Assembly (NCBI RefSeq): GCF_041320275.1 | Contig: NZ_CP162023.1 | Location: 2,232,001-2,296,000 of the forward strand | Direction of reading: 5' to 3' | Source: Mumia sp. Pv4-285 | Lineage (GTDB): Bacteria; Actinomycetota; Actinomycetes; Propionibacteriales; Nocardioidaceae | DNA length: 64,000 nt | Part shown: piece after piece, positions 25,887 through 34,175 of the stretch | Layout of the letters: every line of letters starts with the position of its first letter | How positions within the stretch are numbered: the first letter of the stretch is position 1 | Notes under the pieces: generated by a model | Databases searched by the model: none | What the model was told of the DNA's origin: nothing | The model's input: only the letters and a program-made list of their open reading frames with translations | Program-made: the position numbers and the translations under genes

Positions 25887-26518
25887 CCGCGAGCCTTCAG
25901 GACCGCCTGCGCACCGGACCACCGGGGACGGTGCTCCAGCACGAGGAGATCCCCGGGTTCGGGACCGTCACGGTCCGGGTCCTCGACCCGGACGGTGACC
26001 TGGAGACGGTCCACCGATGGGTGTCGCAACCGCGGGCGCGGTTCTGGGGCCTCGCGCAGCTGCCAGCCGGCGAGCTGCGGGACCTCTATGCGTACGTCGA
26101 CGGCCTGGAGACCCACCATGCGTTCCTCGTGTGCCGCGACGACGTCCCGTTCGCGCTGCTGCAGACCTACGCGCCGGAGCACGACCCGGTGGGGGAGTGC
26201 TACGACCCCCGACCCGGCGACGTCGGGCTCCACTTCTTCCTCGGCGAGCGGGTCGGCACGAGGGAGGTGCAGTGGGCGGTCCTGGTGCGCACGCTCGTCG
26301 CCTTCGTCCTCGGTGCTCCGGCCGCACGGCGGATCGTCGTGGAGCCGGACGTGGGCAACGAGCGCGCCGCCGCGATGCTCGAGGGGCTCGGGTTCGAGCT
26401 CGGACCCGAGATCACGATGCCGGACAAGACCGCTCGGCTCGCCTTCCTGGACTCCGAGCGGGCGAAGAGCCTGACCGATGCCGTGTGTCGGGTGCTCGAA
26501 GTGCCTGTGGACCACTAG
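25883..26518 (+). CDS. second GNAT acyltransferase of siderophore operon
   Basis: A 211-residue IucB-like acyltransferase sharing the DesC pattern: VHRWVSQPRARFWGLAQL, LQTYAPEHDPV, DVGLHFFLGERVG and RIVVEPDVGNERAAAMLEGLGF. It lacks the short loops of DesC and its acyl pocket region differs. It is last in the operon and translationally coupled to the acylase. The pair may prepare and attach a non-standard acyl group to hydroxycadaverine. From memory this matches a gene called desH in Streptomyces; the exact acyl group is unknown. The ATGA start fits the rest of the operon. Confidence 0.85.
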   Translation: MTASLQDRLRTGPPGTVLQHEEIPGFGTVTVRVLDPDGDLETVHRWVSQPRARFWGLAQLPAGELRDLYAYVDGLETHHAFLVCRDDVPFALLQTYAPEHDPVGECYDPRPGDVGLHFFLGERVGTREVQWAVLVRTLVAFVLGAPAARRIVVEPDVGNERAAAMLEGLGFELGPEITMPDKTARLAFLDSERAKSLTDAVCRVLEVPVDH

Positions 26519-26586
26519 GCTCTCGACCGCATCATCACAACGGATCCCGCCGGAGCAGGTGCACCGGCGCGGCTAGGGGAGCACCC

Positions 26587-27711
26587 GTGGGCGACACGAC
26601 GGACATGATCGTCTTCTGGGCCGTGGTGTCGGCGCGCCTGCTGCTGCCGCTGCTCATCTTCCGGTTCCCGCTGCCCGCGATCATCGCGTGCATGCTGCTC
26701 GACGGTGTCGACCAGACGATCTTCCAGACGTTCACCGACCTCGACCTGACGTACTACCAGAGCTACGACAAGGCGCTGGACGTCTACTACCTGTCGCTCG
26801 CCTACGTGTCGACGATGCGCAACTGGACGAGCCGCCCGGCGTTCGAGGTGGCGCGGTTCCTGCTCTTCTACCGCCTGATCGGCACGGCGATCTTCGAGCT
26901 CTCCGGCGGGACGGAACGGTGGCTGCTGCTGATCTTCCCGAACACGTTCGAGTACTTCTTCATCTTCTACGAGATCGTGCGGCTGCGGTGGGACCCGAAG
27001 CGGTTCTCGATGCGCTGGTGGATCGTCGCGGCCGCGATCATCTGGATCTTCATCAAGCTTCCGCAAGAGGCCTGGATCCACGTGTTCAAGCTCGACCTCA
27101 CTGACACGATGCGCGACGTGCCGTGGTTCACGCCCGCCCTGGTCGCCGCGGTCGTCGCGCTCCTGCTCGTCTTCTGGTTCGCGGTCCGCCCGCGCCTCGA
27201 CCCGCCGGACCACGCCTGGCAGATCCTCGCGCCCCCCGTTCCCGCCTCCATGGACGAGGCACGCGAGCGTGCCGCCGACCGGGTGGCCCGCGGCAAGGTC
27301 TTCGACAGCTGGTTGCTCGAGAAGATCGCGCTCGTCGCCCTCCTTAGCATGATCATCGCGAACATCGTGCCGAGCGTGGACTCGTCCCCGCTCGGCATCG
27401 CCGTGAGCTGTGCAGTCCTCATCGTCGTGAACTCGTTCGTGGGGCTGTGGAGCGCACGACGAGGGGGTGGTTGGGACTCCGTCTTCGCCACGTTCGTGGT
27501 CCTCTCGCTGGTCAACGTCGGCCTCGTTCTCCTGGTCAGCACGATCGCGCCGAACGAGACGCAGTTCTTCCTGTCGGCCGGGTTCTTCTTCGTCTTCCTG
27601 CTGGTGCTCATCGTGACCCTGTACGACCGCTACCGACCCGTCCTCGACGTGCGCACCGGGGTCCTCCACGGCGGTGCCCGAGCGGACGGCGACGTAGCCT
27701 CGGCCCCATGA
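26587..27711 (+). CDS. polytopic membrane protein of unknown function
   Basis: A 374-residue protein with about eight or nine hydrophobic segments and no domain I can name. Aromatic-rich helices (FEYFFIFYEIV, WWIVAAAIIWIFI) are notable. A charged loop at about 225-250 (MDEARERAADRVARGKVFD) is probably cytoplasmic. GTG start with GGGGAG six bases upstream. It begins 68 bases after the siderophore operon in the same direction, but has its own ribosome site. Its stop overlaps the asparaginase start (ATGA), which suggests a two-gene unit. A siderophore transport role is not supported by any motif. Confidence 0.8.
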   Translation: MGDTTDMIVFWAVVSARLLLPLLIFRFPLPAIIACMLLDGVDQTIFQTFTDLDLTYYQSYDKALDVYYLSLAYVSTMRNWTSRPAFEVARFLLFYRLIGTAIFELSGGTERWLLLIFPNTFEYFFIFYEIVRLRWDPKRFSMRWWIVAAAIIWIFIKLPQEAWIHVFKLDLTDTMRDVPWFTPALVAAVVALLLVFWFAVRPRLDPPDHAWQILAPPVPASMDEARERAADRVARGKVFDSWLLEKIALVALLSMIIANIVPSVDSSPLGIAVSCAVLIVVNSFVGLWSARRGGGWDSVFATFVVLSLVNVGLVLLVSTIAPNETQFFLSAGFFFVFLLVLIVTLYDRYRPVLDVRTGVLHGGARADGDVASAP

Positions 27712-28736
27712 GCGACGCGCCGGGCCCACGTCAGTCGCGTCACGAGACGCCCGCGCCGGGGCTCGGGGGAGTCCGCGGCGTCCTCGTGATCGTGACGGGC
27801 GGCACGGCGACGATGGCCGAGGGTCCGTCCGGTCTGGAGGTCAGCACCGCGGGCGTCGACGCACTGCGCAGCACCGTGGACGCCTGGGCGGCGGCGCGAC
27901 GCGTTCCCGCTGACTTCGTCCTCGACCTGCCGATGCGTGACAGCGCGGAGATGGGGCCGGCGGACTGGACCCGTTGGCAGCGTCGGATCCGCGCTGCGCT
28001 GCCGTCGGTGGCAGGCGTGGTGCTGGTCCACGGCACCGACAGCCTCGCCTACACCGCGGGCGCGCTCGCCTTCGCGCTCGCTGACGCTCCATGCCCGATC
28101 GTCGTGACCGGAGCGCAACGCGGGCCCTACGAGCGGGGCAGCGATGCCCTGGGCAATCTGCGGCACGCTCTGGACACGGCGGTCTCCGGACGCGCCGGGG
28201 TGTGCGTCGCGTTTGCGGGGCGGGTGCTCGCTGCGGCCACGGCGTGGAAGCGTTCGACCACCGATCTCGACGGGTTCGCGGGGGAGGAGGGCGTCAGCGC
28301 GCGGCGCTCCCGCAACGTCCCGGCCGGACAGTTCCACGGGTACGACCCCGACCGGTTCGTCGCACTGGCGACCGTCACGCTCGAGCACTGGCACGACCAG
28401 CTCACCTGGTCACGCGACCCGGCGGGAGTCGTCCTCCGCGTCTTCGGCGGCGGCACCGTGCCGTACGACCGCCGTGCCGCCGCGCGACTGCGTGCGCTGC
28501 GTGAGGCACAGGTCCCGGTGCTCGCAGTCAGCCAGACCCCTGCGGCGTTCGTCGATCTCGGCCGTTACGGGGCCGGACGGACGCTGGTCGACGGCGGCGC
28601 CGTGAGCTGTGGGGCGATCACGGTCGAGGCGGCGTACACGAAGATGCACTTCCTGCTCGGCTGCGACCTGACCTACGCGACGCTCACCCGGTGGCTCGCC
28701 GAGGACCTCGTGGGCGAGTCGCGGCGGCCGGCCTGA
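27708..28736 (+). CDS. L-asparaginase (type I/II asparaginase family)
   Basis: A 342-residue asparaginase hydrolysing asparagine to aspartate and ammonia. The first catalytic Thr is in VTGGTATM near residue 30 and the second set in VHGTDSLAYTAGAL near 105. Also present are VVTGAQRGPYERGSDALGN with its conserved aspartates, and a C-terminal GAGRTLVDGGAVSCGAIT. There is no signal peptide, so it is cytoplasmic. The ATG overlaps the stop of the membrane protein gene. The first 25 residues are Pro/Arg-rich and not conserved in the family, so the start could be slightly later. Confidence 0.92.
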   Translation: MSDAPGPRQSRHETPAPGLGGVRGVLVIVTGGTATMAEGPSGLEVSTAGVDALRSTVDAWAAARRVPADFVLDLPMRDSAEMGPADWTRWQRRIRAALPSVAGVVLVHGTDSLAYTAGALAFALADAPCPIVVTGAQRGPYERGSDALGNLRHALDTAVSGRAGVCVAFAGRVLAAATAWKRSTTDLDGFAGEEGVSARRSRNVPAGQFHGYDPDRFVALATVTLEHWHDQLTWSRDPAGVVLRVFGGGTVPYDRRAAARLRALREAQVPVLAVSQTPAAFVDLGRYGAGRTLVDGGAVSCGAITVEAAYTKMHFLLGCDLTYATLTRWLAEDLVGESRRPA

Positions 28737-28745
28737 CGGCGATCG

Positions 28746-28785
28746 TTGACATCCGTACGACCTATTGGTCCGTTTAGTCCGTTTG
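28746..28785 (+). promoter_or_regulatory. TTGACA -35-like box and tandem GTCCGTTT repeat upstream of peroxidase
   Basis: TTGACA is at 28746-28751. Two adjacent 9-base copies, GTCCGTTTA (28768-28776) and GTCCGTTTG (28777-28785), follow. A good -10 hexamer at normal spacing is not obvious. The tandem repeats could be a regulator site for the peroxidase gene that starts at 28908. This stretch is notably AT-richer than its surroundings. Confidence 0.4.
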
Positions 28786-28907
28786 CAATACCCCTGGGCA
28801 TGACCCCGACCCGGAGAGACGCTCGACGGGTGGCAGGCGCAGACCGCCGCCGCACCGGCGCGATCGCGTCGGATCTCGGGACAGATCTGTCGTGCGAGGA
28901 GACAACC

Positions 28908-30494
28908 ATGGCTACGACCGTCGGGCACGAGACCTCCGCCGCGGAGGAACCGCCACCCACACCCGCTCCTGAACCCACCACACCCACCAAACCCGTCCAT
29001 CACGGGACGCCGCAGCGCGGAGTCGACGTGATCCCGTCGTCGTCCTTCAAGACCGGCCGGTTCGGGCGCATGTTCCGACACCTGCCGGTGTTCGAGCACT
29101 CGGCCGAGGACATGGCCGCGCTCGCCGCGAGGATGCTCGATCCCGCCGGCCCGCCGGCCGAGAACCCGGACATCCCTTCGGGCTACACCTACTTCGGTCA
29201 GTTCGTCGACCACGACGTCACGTTCGACCCGGTCTCGAGCCTGCGGCGTCAGAACGATCCCGATGCCCTGCACAACTTCCGGACACCGCGCTTCGACCTC
29301 GACTCGTTGTACGGACGCGGCCCGGCCGACCAGCCGTACATGTACGACGACTCCGGACCGGTGACGAAGCTCCGCCTCGGCGAGGACGTCGGCGTCGTAC
29401 CCGGGCAGACCAGTGGTGCCGGGCCCGACCTTCCCCGCAACGAGCCCCGTCAGCGCGACGGCGAGGAGATCTTCTTCGGTCGTGCCCTGATCGGTGACCC
29501 ACGCAACGACGAGAACCTCCTGGTCTCGCAGCTGCACCTCACCATGCTCCAGTTCCACAACCGCGTCGCCGACGTGGTCGGGGCGACGACACCGCTGACC
29601 GGCGACGACGCGTTCAAGGAGACGCAGCGCATCGTGCGGTGGCACTACCAGTGGGTCGTGGTGAACGACTTCCTGCGGCGGATCGTCGGCGGGGCCGTGG
29701 TCGACGACATCCTTCGTACGGAGACGTACGTGTCCGACGCGCAGGGCTCCACGATCGCGCTGGTGCGGCCGACGTTCCAGTTCTACAAGCCGGCCAACGA
29801 CGCCTACATCCCGGTGGAGTTCGCTGTGGCGGCGTACCGGTTCGGGCACTCGATGATCCGCGGGCGCTACCACATCAACGACTTCGTCAAGGGTGCGCGC
29901 GGAGACCAGGGACCGATCCCGATCTTCGGCGCCGAGCTGCCGCCGGACGAGCTGTCGAACCTCAACGGCTTCCGCCGGCTGCCTCCCCAGTGGGCCGTCG
30001 AGTGGAAGTTCCTGTTCGACATGCCCGGTGCTGACACGACGCCCCAGGCGTCGCTGCCGATCGACACCCAGCTGGCCCGCCCGCTCGCGGACCTGCCGCT
30101 GTCGGTCGCGGCGCACCCGCCGCACGCGCTCGCCGAGCGCAACCTGCAGCGGGGAGTCGCCCTGGGCCTGCCGGCGGGCAACACCGTCGCCCGGGCGATG
30201 GGCGTCGAGCCGCTCACCGACGACCAGCTCGGCATCGGCGACCTCAGCGAGGACGTCCGGCTGCACCCGCCGCTGTGGTTCTACATCCTCAAGGAGGCCG
30301 AGGTCGTCGCCGACGGCAAGACGCTCGGACCGGTCGGAGGCCGGATCGTGGCGGAGGTCCTCCTGGGGATCCTTGCCGCCGACCCGCTGTCGTACCTCTC
30401 GGTCGAGCCCAACTGGAAGCCGATGGCCCCGATGGCGCGCGACGACGGGTCGTTCGACGTGCCGCAGCTCCTGCGGTTCGCGAAGGAGGCCTGA
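28908..30494 (+). CDS. animal-type heme peroxidase (An_peroxidase family)
   Basis: A 528-residue member of the peroxidase-cyclooxygenase superfamily. The distal site YFGQFVDHDVTFDP (about 95-108) supplies the catalytic His and the heme-linking Asp. The proximal heme His is in YRFGHSMIRGRYHIN at about 314, and LLVSQLHLTMLQFHNRVA lies between. A Pro/Thr-rich leader (about 1-30) precedes the domain, with no classical signal peptide. Such bacterial enzymes oxidise halides or organic substrates with peroxide. GCGAGGAG lies before the ATG. The gene stands alone, convergent with the M20 peptidase. Confidence 0.92.
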   Translation: MATTVGHETSAAEEPPPTPAPEPTTPTKPVHHGTPQRGVDVIPSSSFKTGRFGRMFRHLPVFEHSAEDMAALAARMLDPAGPPAENPDIPSGYTYFGQFVDHDVTFDPVSSLRRQNDPDALHNFRTPRFDLDSLYGRGPADQPYMYDDSGPVTKLRLGEDVGVVPGQTSGAGPDLPRNEPRQRDGEEIFFGRALIGDPRNDENLLVSQLHLTMLQFHNRVADVVGATTPLTGDDAFKETQRIVRWHYQWVVVNDFLRRIVGGAVVDDILRTETYVSDAQGSTIALVRPTFQFYKPANDAYIPVEFAVAAYRFGHSMIRGRYHINDFVKGARGDQGPIPIFGAELPPDELSNLNGFRRLPPQWAVEWKFLFDMPGADTTPQASLPIDTQLARPLADLPLSVAAHPPHALAERNLQRGVALGLPAGNTVARAMGVEPLTDDQLGIGDLSEDVRLHPPLWFYILKEAEVVADGKTLGPVGGRIVAEVLLGILAADPLSYLSVEPNWKPMAPMARDDGSFDVPQLLRFAKEA

Positions 30495-30503
30495 GCCGTC
30501 CGC

Positions 30504-31817
30504 TCAGACGTGGTTGCGCAGCAGTGTTCGGAAGAACGCCACACCGCGCTCGAGGTCCTCGATGAGCAGGTACTCGTTCGCGGTGTGGATGCTGTCACGC
30601 TGCTCCCGCGACATCATGAACGGGGAGAAGCGGTAGACCGCGTCGGAGTGGACCGCGAAGTGTCGGCTGTCGGTCGCGCCGTTCTGCACGTACGGCACGA
30701 CGGCCGCGTCCGGGTACGTCGCCGTGATCGTCGCGCTGAGCAGGGCGAAGGCGTCGTTGTCGATCCGCGAGACCGGAGACGGGTCCATGCCCTCGCGGGC
30801 GGTGATGGACACGGACGGGTCGGCGACGAGGGTTCGGATGCGCTCCAGCACCGACGTCACGGTCTCGCCGACCGCGATGCGGATGTTCACGTTGGCCCAG
30901 GCGCGCGACGCGATGACGTTCGCACCAGGGCTGCCTGACAGCTGGGTGGTGGTCGTCGTGGTCCGTACGACGGCGGCCGTCTCGACGCCGACCTTCGCGA
31001 GGATCTGGGCGACGGGCCTGTTGAGACGCTCGGCGTTGGCGAGGACCTGACGCAGCGGCGGGGGCGTGTGCGGGGCGATCGCCTCGAGCATCTGCACGAC
31101 CGGGGCCGACAGGCGCGCCGGGAACGGGTGGTCGTCGATCCGCACGATCGCGCGGGCGAGGCGCGCGGTCGCGCCGCGGCGTGCGGGCGTCGACGCGTGC
31201 CCGCCGGGTGCGGTCGTCTCGAGCAGGACGTCGACGATGCCCTTCTCGCTGACACCGACCATGGCGGTCGGGACCTTCACCCCGGGGAACGCACCCTGGA
31301 CGACGGCGCCGCCCTCGTCGCTGACGAGCCACGGGACGACGCCCTGCTCGGCGAGGTGGTTCGCGATGTCCTCGGCGGTCTCGCCCGAGATCTCCTCGGT
31401 GTCGCCGAAGCAGAGGTACACGTCGTGCGCGGGGACGAAGCCGTCACCGAGCAGGGACTCGACCGCTTCGGCGACCGCGACGAGATGGCCCTTGTCGTCG
31501 AGCGCTCCTCGCCCGTGCACGGCGCCGTCGACGATCTCTCCGCTGAACGGGTCGCGGTCCCAGTCCTCGGCGACGACCGGGACGACGTCGTAGTGCGCCA
31601 TCAGCACGACGGGCCGGTCCGCCGTGGCGCCGCGCCAGCGGAACAGCAGCCCTCCGCCGAAGCGGGTCAGCATGGTCTGCGCGTGCAGACGCGGGTAGCG
31701 CTGCGCGAAGAGCGTACGGAACCGCTCGAACTCCGCGTGGTCGATCGTGTCGGAGTCCCTCGAGGAGACGGTCCGGCAGGTGATGAGGGCGGACAGGTTG
31801 TCGGCGGCGGTGCTCAC
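30504..31817 (-). CDS. M20-family zinc metallopeptidase
   Basis: A 437-residue M20/M25/M40 peptidase, a cytosolic enzyme that cleaves small peptides or N-acyl amino acids. Metal-binding motifs are VLMAHYDVVPV, VHGRGALDDKGH, CFGDTEEISG, and SDEGG near residue 165. The dimerisation domain follows (APGGHASTPARRGATARLA). The C-terminal NGATDSRHF matches carboxypeptidase S-type members. GTG start in a GTGA overlap with the MFS gene, whose product may import or export its substrate. Confidence 0.92.
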   Translation of the reverse strand: MSTAADNLSALITCRTVSSRDSDTIDHAEFERFRTLFAQRYPRLHAQTMLTRFGGGLLFRWRGATADRPVVLMAHYDVVPVVAEDWDRDPFSGEIVDGAVHGRGALDDKGHLVAVAEAVESLLGDGFVPAHDVYLCFGDTEEISGETAEDIANHLAEQGVVPWLVSDEGGAVVQGAFPGVKVPTAMVGVSEKGIVDVLLETTAPGGHASTPARRGATARLARAIVRIDDHPFPARLSAPVVQMLEAIAPHTPPPLRQVLANAERLNRPVAQILAKVGVETAAVVRTTTTTTQLSGSPGANVIASRAWANVNIRIAVGETVTSVLERIRTLVADPSVSITAREGMDPSPVSRIDNDAFALLSATITATYPDAAVVPYVQNGATDSRHFAVHSDAVYRFSPFMMSREQRDSIHTANEYLLIEDLERGVAFFRTLLRNHV

Positions 31818-33268
31818 ACGTGCTCCTCGGGCGTGACGACGGCGGGTTCGACGGGGTGGGAGAAGGCTCCCCGCGGGACGAAGACGAGGCAGAGCGCCGC
31901 GACCAGCGCGGTGCCTCCACAGATGGCCCACACGGTCAGGTAGCCGCGCAGGGGTGCCGCCGTGTCGCTCGAGTCGGCCGCCACACCGGACGCGAGCGCG
32001 AGGGCGAAGATGCTGGACGCGAAGGCCCCGCCGAGCGTCTTGGTGGTGTTCGTGAGCCCCGTCGCGACGGCGGTCCCGCCCGGCGGTGCGGCGGACGCGG
32101 CCGCCGCGGGAATGGCGGCGACCAGGGCACCGGAGCCCAGGCCCGCCGTCGCCATGCAGACGACGACCTCCGGCAGGGAGTCGTGCAGCAGCAGGAGCCC
32201 GAGGTAGCCGATCCCGACGAGTGCCGCGGCGCCGATCAGCGTACGGCGCGGCGTGAGGGCCGTCGACACGCGCGCGAAGAGGGCGGCGCCGACCAGCAGC
32301 GACAGCACGTACAACCCGATCACCGGCGCGACGCCGCCCGCCGACAGGCCGAGACCGTAGCCGTACTCGTCGGGGTCGGTGCGGGCGTAGGTCGAGAGCG
32401 GGATCTGGGCCCCGAGGATGCTCACGCCGAACAGCAGGGCGGTCAGCTGCACCGGCCACATCGAGGCCTGTCGCATCACGGCGAGGTCGATGAGCGGGTC
32501 GGCGTGACGGCGCTCCTGGCGCGCGAACGGCACGAGCAGCGTCAGTCCGACGAGGAAGCTCAGCCACGGCCACGGCGACGCGAGGCCGTCGACGCGGATC
32601 AGCATGAGGCCGCCGACCACGAGGAGCAGGCTCGTGCTCAGCAGGGCGGCGCCCGCGAGGTCGACCGAGCCGTGGCTGCGTCGCTCGTGCACGTCGGGCA
32701 CCCAGCGCAGGATCACGACGACGACCGCGGTCGTCGCGACGGCGGGAACGGAGAGCACCAGGACGAGGTTGCCGTCGAACACCGACGAGAAGAGCCCGGC
32801 GCTGAGCGCTCCGAGGATCGCACCTGCCTGGAGCGCCGCGACGATGATGCCGGTCGCACGCCGGGTCGTCGCCGCCGGGTCGGCCTCCCGCGCCGAGCGG
32901 ATGTGGATCAGGGCGACCTCGAGCGGGAGCCACACCGTGAAGATGCCCTGCGCGGCCCAGAACACGAGGTAGCTGGTGAACCCGGGAGCGAACGCGACGC
33001 CCCAGGTCGCGACGGCGGTGACGACCGCGGCGATGACCAGCAGCCGGCGGTGGCCGAACAGGTCGCCGAGCTTGGACAGCACCGGGACGAGCATCGCGGA
33101 CACCAGCAGCTGTGCGGCCTCGAACCAGTTCACGTCGGCGTCGTGGATGTCGAGGTTCCGCGCGATGTCGGTCATCAGCGGCGTGTAGTAGCCCTGGAGC
33201 ATGCCGCTGACGAGCTCGACGAAGAACAGCGCTCCGACGATGCCGCCGACGGCCTTGGGGGTGCGCAC
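31814..33268 (-). CDS. MFS transporter (DHA2/EmrB-like)
   Basis: A 484-residue transporter with about 12-14 hydrophobic helices. The loop motif SKLGDLFGHRRLLV between helices 2 and 3 is the MFS signature. Length and helix count fit the 14-TM drug:proton antiporter group that exports drugs or metabolites. Its stop overlaps the GTG of the M20 peptidase, so the two are a coupled pair, which could mean peptide or N-acyl amino-acid handling. The substrate is unknown. Confidence 0.88.
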   Translation of the reverse strand: MRTPKAVGGIVGALFFVELVSGMLQGYYTPLMTDIARNLDIHDADVNWFEAAQLLVSAMLVPVLSKLGDLFGHRRLLVIAAVVTAVATWGVAFAPGFTSYLVFWAAQGIFTVWLPLEVALIHIRSAREADPAATTRRATGIIVAALQAGAILGALSAGLFSSVFDGNLVLVLSVPAVATTAVVVVILRWVPDVHERRSHGSVDLAGAALLSTSLLLVVGGLMLIRVDGLASPWPWLSFLVGLTLLVPFARQERRHADPLIDLAVMRQASMWPVQLTALLFGVSILGAQIPLSTYARTDPDEYGYGLGLSAGGVAPVIGLYVLSLLVGAALFARVSTALTPRRTLIGAAALVGIGYLGLLLLHDSLPEVVVCMATAGLGSGALVAAIPAAAASAAPPGGTAVATGLTNTTKTLGGAFASSIFALALASGVAADSSDTAAPLRGYLTVWAICGGTALVAALCLVFVPRGAFSHPVEPAVVTPEEHV

Positions 33269-33322
33269 CGGGTCCTCCTGGGGATGAGCTCGAGGCGACG
33301 CCCGGAGCCAGACGATGCTACG

Positions 33323-34087
33323 TCAGCGCCTCCACGTGCGGACCAGGAAGTCCGAGGCTCGCTCGCGGGCGGGAGGTGTCCGCCGTCTGAGCAGCGGGAG
33401 GACCGCGACCGTCGCGACCATGGTCAGGCTCACCACCGCGGCGTACCTGTCGACCAGCAGGACGACCATGACCGCGTCCGGGCCGAGGGCGTAGCCGAGG
33501 CCTGCAACGAGACCTGTCAGTCCCAGCGTTCCCAGCAGGTCGAGGGCGAGGAACGTGGTCAGACGCATCCCGGCCCAGCCCGCCATCGCGTAGACCACGG
33601 CGGTGGGGATGCCAGGGAGCACCGCGATGGTGACGGCGAGCCGCAGGATCCACGGGTTCACGTCGCTCGCCCGGGATGCGATCCGAAGGGCGCGCTCGCT
33701 GGTGGTGAACATCCGGATGATCCCGAGTCCCCACCGTCGTCCGGTCAACCACGTCAGCCAGTCGAGCTTGGCCATCCCGACCGCGCCGGCCAGCACGACC
33801 GGCCACAGCGACGCGTCGCCGGTCCGCGCGAACGCCGCGGCGGCACCGACCGCGGTGAGGTCGCCGGTGAGCAGCTCGAGCAGCACCGGGTGCGAGGCGA
33901 GCAGGAAGGGCGTCATGGGCCGCACGATCAGTCCGAGGGCGATCGCCGCGAGGATGGCGCCGATCAATGCGTGGTCGACACGGGTGGCGCGGCCCCGCCA
34001 CGGACGAAGCCGACGCCACGCGGTGTGCCGGCGCCGTCCAGCGTCAGCTGAGCCGGCACCGAGTGACGAGTCCGTCGTGCTGGTCAT
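33323..34087 (-). CDS. VTT-domain (DedA-like) membrane protein
   Basis: A 254-residue membrane protein with about five hydrophobic segments after a charged N-terminus of 35 residues. The segment AVTIAVLPGIPTAVVYAMAGWAGM, with a preceding LTGRRWGLGI, fits the VTT (SNARE-associated) fold of DedA-type proteins, which are linked to lipid flipping and envelope homeostasis. The similarity is moderate. Upstream is the divergent histidine kinase, 88 bases away. No partner gene is apparent. Confidence 0.72.
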   Translation of the reverse strand: MTSTTDSSLGAGSADAGRRRHTAWRRLRPWRGRATRVDHALIGAILAAIALGLIVRPMTPFLLASHPVLLELLTGDLTAVGAAAAFARTGDASLWPVVLAGAVGMAKLDWLTWLTGRRWGLGIIRMFTTSERALRIASRASDVNPWILRLAVTIAVLPGIPTAVVYAMAGWAGMRLTTFLALDLLGTLGLTGLVAGLGYALGPDAVMVVLLVDRYAAVVSLTMVATVAVLPLLRRRTPPARERASDFLVRTWRR

Positions 34088-34175
34088 GCTTCGACGCTAG
34101 GAGCCCGCGCGATCGGTCGACAGGTGCGATTGTCACGACTCGACCGTGCACGCGCCTGTGGGAAACTCAGACCCG

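Noticed and set aside
26587-27711. Siderophore transporter downstream of the des operon
   Set aside because: It has no MFS, ABC or other transport signature and is separated from the operon with its own ribosome site.
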